From positions 248,001 through 312,000 of the forward strand of contig NZ_JAINRC010000003.1 in assembly GCF_020400655.1 (NCBI RefSeq): 64,000 nucleotides of DNA. The letters run 5' to 3'. Both the position numbers and the translations under genes were made by a program. Positions 58,047 through 64,000 of the stretch are shown here, in pieces. The stretch comes from Streptomyces spinosus (lineage in GTDB: Bacteria > Actinomycetota > Actinomycetes > Streptomycetales > Streptomycetaceae). The notes beneath the pieces were generated by a model that ran no database searches, had not been told where the DNA came from, and was given only the letters and a program-made list of their open reading frames with translations. Numbering within the stretch: position 1 is the stretch's first letter; every line of letters starts with the position of its first letter.

Positions 58047-58780
58047 GCCGCATCACGTCTTTCCAGGAAGGCCGTCATCCCCTCCCGGGCCTGGGAGGAG
58101 GAGAACAGCCGGGCCGAGAGCGCGGTCAGCTCGGCCGCGTCCCGGTCGAATGTCTCCAGCACCCTAGCCGTGAGCAGCCGTTTCGTCTCGGCCAGGGCCT
58201 GCGGACAGGAGCGGCGCAGGCCGTCCAGGACGGGGGCAAGGGCGTCGTCGACGTCGTCCGCCGCCACCGTCAGCAGGCCCAGGCGCACGGCCTCGGCCGG
58301 GCCGAGGCGTTCGCCGGTGAGGTAGTAGCGGGCCAGGGCGCGGGGGTCGGTGCGCGGGATCACCGGCAGGGAGATCACGGCGGGGGCCACGCCGATGCGC
58401 ACCTCGGTGAAGGCGAAGGTGGCGCCGGCGGAGGCGACGGCGATGTCGCAGGCGGCGAGCAGGCCGAGGCCGCCTGCGCGGACATGGCCGGTGACCCGGG
58501 CGACGACGGGTTTGGGCAGTTCCACGATCTGCCGGAGCAGGGCCACCAGGGCGTCGGGGTCGGGCGGGTCGCGCAGGTCGGCGCCGGCGCAGAACGTCGT
58601 ACCGGTGTGGGTGAGGACCACGGCCCGTACGTCCGGGTCCTCGCCGCAGTCGGTCAGGGCCTCGGCGAGTTCCGTGACGAGTGCGGCGGACAGGGCGTTG
58701 CGGGTGCCCGTGGAGTCCAGGCTGAGGGTGTCGACGGCACGCGCGCGCGTGCGGCCGATCCGTGCGGTCGGGTGCGTCAC
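58034..58780 (-). CDS. Enoyl-CoA hydratase/isomerase family protein
   Basis: A 248-residue crotonase-fold protein. Oxyanion-hole segments: TFCAGADLRD (about 62-71) and TGHVRAGGLGLLAACDIAVAS (about 95-115). It starts with a GTGA overlap with the acyl-CoA ligase stop. The canonical catalytic Glu residues are not evident in the usual places, so its exact reaction is uncertain. Part of an operon that appears to degrade a branched or unusual acyl-CoA. Confidence 0.88.
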   Translation of the reverse strand: MTHPTARIGRTRARAVDTLSLDSTGTRNALSAALVTELAEALTDCGEDPDVRAVVLTHTGTTFCAGADLRDPPDPDALVALLRQIVELPKPVVARVTGHVRAGGLGLLAACDIAVASAGATFAFTEVRIGVAPAVISLPVIPRTDPRALARYYLTGERLGPAEAVRLGLLTVAADDVDDALAPVLDGLRRSCPQALAETKRLLTARVLETFDRDAAELTALSARLFSSSQAREGMTAFLERRDAAWVV

Positions 58781-60345
58781 GTGTGCTCCCTGAGCTGTCG
58801 GCGCAGGATCTTGCCGGAGGCGGCGCGGGGGACGGTGTCGATGAAGGTGATCCGGCGGACGCGTTTGTACGGGGCGACGCGTTCGGCGACGTACCGCAGG
58901 ACGTCGTCGTCGGTCAGGCCGTCGGCGGTGGGGGCGCGGACGACGAAGGCGTGCGGGACCTCGTTGCCGTCGGCGTCGTACGTGCCGATGACGGCCGCGT
59001 CGGCGATCTCCGGGTGGGTGAGCAGGAGCGCCTCCAGTTCGGCGGGGGCCACCTGGAAGCCCTTGTACTTGATCAGTTCCTTCACCCGGTCGACCACGAA
59101 CAGCCAGCCGCCGGCGTCGACGTGGCCGACGTCCCCGGTGTGCAGCCAGCCGTCATCGTCGATCAGCGCGGCGGTGGCGTCGGGGCGGCCGAGGTAGCCC
59201 TTCATCACCTGGGGGCCCCGGATCAGGATCTCGCCGGACTCGCCGGTGCCCAGGTCCCTGCCGGGGTCGTCCAGGGAGACGATCCGCATCTCGGTGCCGG
59301 CGATGAGCCTGCCGACCGTGCCGGCGGGGGCCTCGCGCAGCCGGTCCAGGGGGACGACATGGGTGCCGGGGGACAGTTCCGTCATGCCGTACGCCTGGCC
59401 GATCGGGGGCAGGCCGAGGCGCTCGGCGCACGCGACGGCGAGCCGGGCGTCCAGCGGGGCGGCGGCGCTGATCACGTACCGCAGCGAGGAGAGGTCGTAG
59501 CGGCTGACCGCCGGGTGCTTGGCGAGGGCGAGGACGATCGGCGGGGCCACGTACAGGCCGGTGATGCGGTGCTTCTCGATCGCGGCGAGGAACGTCTCCA
59601 GCTCGAAGCGCGGCAGCACGACGACCGTGGCGCCCTTGCGCAGGGGCGCGTTCATCAGGGCGGTGAGGCCGTAGATGTGGAAGAACGGCAGGACGGCGAG
59701 GATGCGGTCGCCGGGTCCGGCCGGGACGGCGGGCTCCAGCTGGGCGAGGTTGGTGGCGATCTGCCGGTGGGTGAGCATGACCCCCTTGGGGGTGCCGGTG
59801 GTGCCGGAGGAGTACGGCAGCGCGGCGATGTCCTCGGCCGGGTCGATCCCGGTCTCCGGCTCGGGGGCGGTGGTCGCGAGCAGGTCGGCCAGCGAGCGGT
59901 GGCCGGGCGCGCTGTCGCAGACGAGGATCTCCCGTATGCCGCCCGCGAGTTCGGCGGCCCGGCGGGCGGTCTCCAGCAGCGGGGAGACGGTGACGATCCA
60001 GCGGGCCGCGCTGTCGCCGAGCTGCCGGGCGAACTCCTCGGCGGTGGCCAGCGGGTGCACGGTGGTGACGGCGGCGCCCGCGCGTGTCGCGGCGTAGAAG
60101 GCGGTCGGGAACGCGATCGTGTTGGGGCTGTGCAGGGCGAGGACGTCGCCCTTGCGGACACCCGTCTCGGCGAGGGCGGCGGCCAGGCGCCGGTGGAACC
60201 GGTCCACCTGCTCGTACGTGAGGGTGGTGCCGTCCGTGCCGTCGATGAGGGCCGGCTGGTCGCCGAAGTCGGCGGCCCGGCCCAGGACGGCGTCGTGGAT
60301 GGGGAGTTCTACGGGCGGAACGTCTGCGTACTCGCTGCGGAACAC
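58777..60345 (-). CDS. Acyl-CoA ligase (4-coumarate-CoA ligase-like AMP-forming synthetase)
   Basis: A 522-residue adenylate-forming enzyme. Motifs: the AMP-binding P-loop YSSGTTGTPKGVMLTH (about 172-187), GEILIRGPQVMKGY and the C-terminal lid with the catalytic Lys in PRAASGKILRRQL. It probably activates a carboxylic acid for the operon. GTG 60345 follows GGAGGAACC and is preferred over the first ATG upstream. Substrate unknown. Confidence 0.92.
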   Translation of the reverse strand: MFRSEYADVPPVELPIHDAVLGRAADFGDQPALIDGTDGTTLTYEQVDRFHRRLAAALAETGVRKGDVLALHSPNTIAFPTAFYAATRAGAAVTTVHPLATAEEFARQLGDSAARWIVTVSPLLETARRAAELAGGIREILVCDSAPGHRSLADLLATTAPEPETGIDPAEDIAALPYSSGTTGTPKGVMLTHRQIATNLAQLEPAVPAGPGDRILAVLPFFHIYGLTALMNAPLRKGATVVVLPRFELETFLAAIEKHRITGLYVAPPIVLALAKHPAVSRYDLSSLRYVISAAAPLDARLAVACAERLGLPPIGQAYGMTELSPGTHVVPLDRLREAPAGTVGRLIAGTEMRIVSLDDPGRDLGTGESGEILIRGPQVMKGYLGRPDATAALIDDDGWLHTGDVGHVDAGGWLFVVDRVKELIKYKGFQVAPAELEALLLTHPEIADAAVIGTYDADGNEVPHAFVVRAPTADGLTDDDVLRYVAERVAPYKRVRRITFIDTVPRAASGKILRRQLREHT

Positions 60346-60383
60346 GGTTCCTCCTCGCACAGGGCGCCTAGGGTCTTCCGTCT

Positions 60384-60411
60384 GGATCAGGCCGGATCAG
60401 GCCGGATCAGG
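60384..60411. repeat. Three tandem GGATCAGGCC units
   Basis: GGATCAGGCC at 60384 and 60394, then GGATCAGG at 60404, lie in the 113-bp gap upstream of the ligase gene. Possible operator array or slippage repeat. Confidence 0.6.
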
Positions 60412-60458
60412 GAGCGGTGCCGGGGCTCGCGAGCCCGGGGTGATCCGAACGGAAGGTC

Positions 60459-61622
60459 CTAGTACGACTTGGGCAGGCCCAGGGTCTGGTGGGAGACGTA
60501 GTTGAGAATCATCTCCCGGCTCACCGGGGCGATACGAGACACGCGCGCGGCCGTTATCAGCGAGGCGAGCCCGAACTCGCGCGTGAGCCCGTTGCCGCCG
60601 AGGGTGTGCACGGCCTGGTCCACGGCCCGCACGCAGGCCTCGCCCGCCGCGTACTTGGCCATGTTCGCGGCCTCGCCCGCGCCGATGTCGTCACCGGCGT
60701 CGTAGAGACGGGCCGCCTTCTGCATCATCAGCCGGGCCAGCTCCAGGTCGATGTGCGCCTGCGCCAGGGGGTGCGCGATGGCCTGGTGGGCGCCGATGGG
60801 GGTTTTCCACACCGTGCGGTCGCGGGCGTACGCGACGGCCTTGGCGAGCGCGTACCGGCCCATACCGATGGCGAACGCGGCGGTCATGATCCGCTCGGGG
60901 TTGAGCCCCGCGAAGAGCTGGAGGAGCCCCGCGTCCTCTCCCTCGCCGACGAGCGCCCCGGCGGGCAGCCGTACGTCGTCCAGGACCAGCTCGAACTGCT
61001 TCTCGGCGGCGTTGAGTTCCATGTCGATCGGGCGTTTGCGGAAGCCCTCCGCGTCCGTCGGGACGATGAACAGGCAGGGCTTGAGGCGTCCGGTGCGGGC
61101 GTCCTCGGTACGGCCGACGATCAGCACGGCGTCGGCCATGTCGACCCCGGAGATGAACACCTTGCGGCCGGTGAGCAGCCAGTCGGCGCCGTCCCTGCGG
61201 GCCGTGGTGGTGATGCGGTGGCTGTTGGAGCCGGCGTCGGGCTCGGTGATGCCGAAGGCCATGAGGCGGCTCCCCTCGGCGAGTCCGGGGAGCCAGGCCC
61301 GCTTCTGCTCCTCCGTGCCGAAGCGGGCGATCACCGTGCCGCAGATCGCCGGTGAGACGACCAGCATCAGCAGGGGGGAGCCCGCGGCGCCCAGCTCTTC
61401 GAGCACGATGGAGAGTTCCGCTATGCCGGCGCCCCCGCCGCCGTACTCCTGCGGGAGGTTGACGCCGAGGTAGCCGAGCTTCCCCGCCTCGCTCCACAGC
61501 TCGGTGGGCGGCTTGCCCTCGGCGACGGTGCGGGTGAGGTAGTCGCGGCCGTAGCGCTTGCCGAGCGCGGCCACCGCCGCGCGCAGGGCCTTGTGTTCTT
61601 CGGATTCGACGAGGGTGGTCAT
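60459..61622 (-). CDS. Acyl-CoA dehydrogenase
   Basis: A 387-residue flavoprotein. The FAD/acyl-CoA-binding segment is MAFGITEPDAGSNSHRITTTA (about 122-142), and HTLGGNGLTREFGLASLI (about 340-357) contains the typical C-terminal catalytic-Glu region. It oxidises an acyl-CoA in the operon that also has a carboxylase, ligase and hydratase. This organisation resembles leucine/isovalerate (liu) and related catabolic clusters. Confidence 0.92.
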   Translation of the reverse strand: MTTLVESEEHKALRAAVAALGKRYGRDYLTRTVAEGKPPTELWSEAGKLGYLGVNLPQEYGGGGAGIAELSIVLEELGAAGSPLLMLVVSPAICGTVIARFGTEEQKRAWLPGLAEGSRLMAFGITEPDAGSNSHRITTTARRDGADWLLTGRKVFISGVDMADAVLIVGRTEDARTGRLKPCLFIVPTDAEGFRKRPIDMELNAAEKQFELVLDDVRLPAGALVGEGEDAGLLQLFAGLNPERIMTAAFAIGMGRYALAKAVAYARDRTVWKTPIGAHQAIAHPLAQAHIDLELARLMMQKAARLYDAGDDIGAGEAANMAKYAAGEACVRAVDQAVHTLGGNGLTREFGLASLITAARVSRIAPVSREMILNYVSHQTLGLPKSY

Positions 61623-61677
61623 GCGGTTCCTCCGCGTGCGGGTCGTGGGTGGCTGGTCGCGCGGTCCCCCGCGCCCC

Positions 61678-63519
61678 TCAGGTCGGCTGCACCACCGCCA
61701 GCACCGTGCCGGGCTCCACCTGCTGCCCGGGCCTGGCGTTCAGCGTGCTGAGCGTGCCCGCCGCCGGGGCCGAGATCTGGTGCTGCATCTTCATCGCCTC
61801 CAACCAGATGAGGCCCTGGCCCGCCTGAACCGTTGCCCCTTCGGTCAGGCCCTCGGCGATCCTGACCACCGTGCCCGGCATCGGGGCCACCAGGGACCCC
61901 GGCGCGAGCTGGGTCGTCGGGTCGGGGAAGCGGGGCAGGGCGGTGAGGCGGACGGTGTTGACGTGGACCTGGTCGCCGTACCGGGACACCTCGAACCTGC
62001 GGCGAACGCCGTCCGCTTCGAGCACCACCAGGCCCGCGTCGGCGTGCACGACCCGGACCCCGTCGGCGGCCAGGCCCTCCCGGGTGTGCCGGTACCGGAC
62101 CTCGTGCTCCTCGCCGTCCGTCTCGTACCGCTTCACCTGCGGCTGCGAGGGGACGTTGCGCCAGCCGCCGAAGCGCGAGCGGCCGTGGGCGTCGGCGAGG
62201 GCGGCGGCCAGGGGGGCGTGGGGGTCGCGGGCGGGTTCGGTGAGGGCGCCGAGGTGGCGGTCGTAGAAGCCGGTGTCCATGCGCCCGCTCGTGAACTCCG
62301 GGTGGCGCAGGGAGCGTACGAGCAGGTCGCGGTTGGTGACCGGGCCGTGGACCACGGCGGACTCCAGCGCGCCCGCGAGCCTGCGGACCGCCTCCGCGCG
62401 CGTGGGGGCGTGGGCGACGACCTTGGCGAGCATCGGATCGTAGTGGACGCCGATGGTGTCGCCGTCGGTGTACCCCGTGTCCAGGCGGACGCCTTCCGGT
62501 ACGGCCAGGCGGTGCAGGGTGCCGGTCTGGGGGGCCCAGTCACGGGCGGGGTCCTCGGCGTAGAGGCGGGCCTCGACGGCGTGGCCCCGCGCGTGCGGGG
62601 GCTCGGTGCCGAGGGCGTGGCCCTCGGCGATCCGGATCTGTTCCGCGACCAGGTCGAGGCCGAAGACCGCCTCGGTGACGGGGTGTTCGACCTGGAGGCG
62701 GGTGTTCATCTCCAGGAAGTGGGCGCGGCCGTCGGCGACCAGGAACTCGACGGTGCCCGCGCCGGTGTAGGAGACGGCGCGGGCAGCGCGTACGGCCAGC
62801 GTGCGCAGCTCCTGCCTGAGCGCCGTGGGGAGCCCGGGCGCCGGGGCCTCCTCGACGACCTTCTGGTGGCGGCGCTGGAGGGAGCAGTCACGGGTGCCGA
62901 GCGCCCAGACGGTGCCGTGGGTGTCGGCGAGGATCTGCACCTCCACGTGGCGGCCGTGCTCGAGGTACGGCTCCACGAACACCTCGCCGTCGCCGAAGGC
63001 GCTCGCGGCCTCGGCGCGCGCGCCCTCCAGCGCGGCCGGCAGCTCGTCCAGGCGGCGTACGATCCGCATGCCGCGCCCTCCGCCGCCGGCCGCCGCCTTC
63101 ACCAGGACGGGCAGGTCGGCCTCGGTCACCTCCCGCAGGGGTTCGATGCCGAGCAGCCGCTTGGCGCGGGTCTTGGACGCCATGGCCTCGATGGCCTCCG
63201 GGGGCGGGCCGATCCAGACCAGGCCGGCGTCGAGGACGGCGCGGGCGAAGCCGGCGTTCTCGGAGAGGAAGCCGTAGCCGGGGTGCACGGCGTCGGCGCC
63301 GGACGCCAGGGCCGCCTTCACGATCAGGTCGCCGCGCAGGTACGTCTCGGCGGGCGCCGCGCCCGGCAGCCGTACCGCCGTGTCGGCCACGCGCGCGTGG
63401 AGCGCGTTCTCGTCGGCGTCGGAGTGCACCGCGACCGTCCGGATTCCCGACGCGCGGCAGGTGCGGAAGACACGGCAGGCGATCTCGCCCCGGTTGGCGA
63501 CGAGCACACTGGAAATCAC
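61678..63519 (-). CDS. Acyl-CoA carboxylase alpha subunit (biotin carboxylase + BCCP)
   Basis: A 613-residue protein. The biotin carboxylase N-terminal domain starts VISSVLVANRGEIACRVFRTCR; ATP-grasp KAAAGGGGRGMRIV and EMNTRLQVEHPVTE are intact. The biotin carboxyl carrier domain at the C-terminus has EAMKMQH with the biotinylated Lys577, 36 residues from the end. GTG 63519 follows GAGGG, nine bases after the upstream carboxyltransferase stop, so the two are co-translated. The enzyme carboxylates a CoA-thioester. Confidence 0.95.
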   Translation of the reverse strand: MISSVLVANRGEIACRVFRTCRASGIRTVAVHSDADENALHARVADTAVRLPGAAPAETYLRGDLIVKAALASGADAVHPGYGFLSENAGFARAVLDAGLVWIGPPPEAIEAMASKTRAKRLLGIEPLREVTEADLPVLVKAAAGGGGRGMRIVRRLDELPAALEGARAEAASAFGDGEVFVEPYLEHGRHVEVQILADTHGTVWALGTRDCSLQRRHQKVVEEAPAPGLPTALRQELRTLAVRAARAVSYTGAGTVEFLVADGRAHFLEMNTRLQVEHPVTEAVFGLDLVAEQIRIAEGHALGTEPPHARGHAVEARLYAEDPARDWAPQTGTLHRLAVPEGVRLDTGYTDGDTIGVHYDPMLAKVVAHAPTRAEAVRRLAGALESAVVHGPVTNRDLLVRSLRHPEFTSGRMDTGFYDRHLGALTEPARDPHAPLAAALADAHGRSRFGGWRNVPSQPQVKRYETDGEEHEVRYRHTREGLAADGVRVVHADAGLVVLEADGVRRRFEVSRYGDQVHVNTVRLTALPRFPDPTTQLAPGSLVAPMPGTVVRIAEGLTEGATVQAGQGLIWLEAMKMQHQISAPAAGTLSTLNARPGQQVEPGTVLAVVQPT

Positions 63520-63527
63520 GGGATCCC

Positions 63528-64000
63528 TCACATCCGGAAGACGCCGAAGCCACCGCGCGCGCCCTCGTAGGGGGCGGTGTGCAGGGCGGAGAGGCACAGG
63601 CCGAGGACGGTGCGGGTGTCGCGCGGGTCGATGACGCCGTCGTCGTACAGCCGCCCGGACAGGAACAGGGGCAGCGACTCGGACTCGATCTGCTGCTCCA
63701 CCATGGCGCGCAGGGCCGCGTCCGCGTCCTCGTCGTACGGCTGTCCCTTGGCCGCCGCCGACTGCCGGGCGACGATCGAGAGCACGCCGGCGAGCTGCTG
63801 CGGGCCCATGACGGCGGACTTGGCGCTGGGCCAGGCGAACAGGAAGCGGGGGTCGTAGGCCCGGCCGCACATGCCGTAGTGCCCGGCGCCGTACGACGCG
63901 CCCATGAGGACCGACAGGTGCGGGACCCTGCTGTTGCTGACCGCGTTGATCATCATCGCGCCGTGCTTGATGATCCCGCCCTGCTCGTACTCCTTGCCGA
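63528..64000 (-). CDS. Acyl-CoA carboxylase beta (carboxyltransferase) subunit, C-terminal part
   Basis: The gene continues beyond the right edge. The visible 157 C-terminal residues (GKEYEQGGIIKHGAMMINAV, then VLMGASYGAGHYGMCGRAYDPRF and RLYDDGVIDPRDTR) match the carboxyltransferase of 3-methylcrotonyl/propionyl/geranyl-CoA carboxylases; MCGRAYDPRF is typical of the methylcrotonyl-CoA type. It is followed directly by the alpha subunit. Confidence 0.93.
   Translation of the reverse strand, partial: GKEYEQGGIIKHGAMMINAVSNSRVPHLSVLMGASYGAGHYGMCGRAYDPRFLFAWPSAKSAVMGPQQLAGVLSIVARQSAAAKGQPYDEDADAALRAMVEQQIESESLPLFLSGRLYDDGVIDPRDTRTVLGLCLSALHTAPYEGARGGFGVFRM

Overview
The window is about 64 kb of very GC-rich DNA with strongly biased third codon positions, GTG starts, a TTA (bldA-type) codon and the regulator families typical of Streptomyces. 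From memory the gene order follows the core chromosome of Streptomyces coelicolor around SCO4380-SCO4441 (acyl-CoA carboxylase, citrate synthase, pdxH, DmdR1, purU, afsK/afsR/afsS, fbiC). No rRNA, tRNA, CRISPR array, transposase or phage gene was recognised.

Layout. (1) 1-10.4 kb: a WhiJ-like regulator, a GPP34-family protein, a large membrane-anchored D,D-carboxypeptidase, a polytopic membrane protein, a sodium:solute symporter, an ADP-ribosylglycohydrolase relative that has lost its metal ligands, and a DUF2165 protein. (2) 10.4-16.5 kb: an L,D-transpeptidase-like protein without the catalytic Cys, then coenzyme F420 genes: FO synthase fbiC, an LLM-class oxidoreductase and, beyond a PHP hydrolase, a deazaflavin-dependent nitroreductase-like protein. 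(3) 16.7-27.1 kb: the AfsK-AfsR-AfsS secondary-metabolism regulatory system. afsR and afsS are adjacent, with an AfsR/PhoP-type direct repeat in the afsS promoter; afsK lies about 4.7 kb further on. Between them sit a HATPase/WhiJ-like/DUF397 module, an AbiEi-like gene with a TTA codon, a ~770-bp foldback repeat, a 3' remnant of an enoyl-CoA hydratase and a small secreted protein. (4) 27.3-36 kb: a VOC protein/TetR pair with leaderless promoters, Lrp/LysE, a PNPOx-like protein, a flavin monooxygenase, and a GlxA regulator between two MFS transporters. (5) 36.7-41.6 kb: an anti-sigma/anti-anti-sigma/sigma group: HATPase protein, four-EF-hand protein, STAS protein, and a sigma factor translationally coupled to a zinc-finger anti-sigma factor fused to a DinB/maleylpyruvate-isomerase-like domain. 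(6) 41.7-50.8 kb: purU, an SCO4402-family protein, an orphan substrate-binding lipoprotein, a Pro-rich membrane protein with ATQYIPP repeats, an NsdA-like regulator, a Prim-Pol-like protein, an alpha/beta-hydrolase without its nucleophile, and the iron regulator dmdR1. (7) 51-57.4 kb: SIS protein, PAS/GAF protein, GNAT, an orphan short transcription unit, pdxH, citrate synthase, and a 2-oxoglutarate-dependent dioxygenase behind a putative leader peptide. (8) 57.4-64 kb: a leftward acyl-CoA catabolic operon (carboxyltransferase, biotin carboxylase/BCCP, acyl-CoA dehydrogenase, acyl-CoA ligase, enoyl-CoA hydratase, TetR).

Most of the window is conserved core. The observations most worth a second look are the giant foldback repeat and the apparent insertion that separates afsS from afsK, the orphan promoter-RBS-short ORF-terminator unit at 53.9-54.1 kb, three neighbouring pseudo-enzymes, the sigma/DinB anti-sigma pair, the afsS leader hairpin, and several palindromic operators overlapping leaderless promoters.
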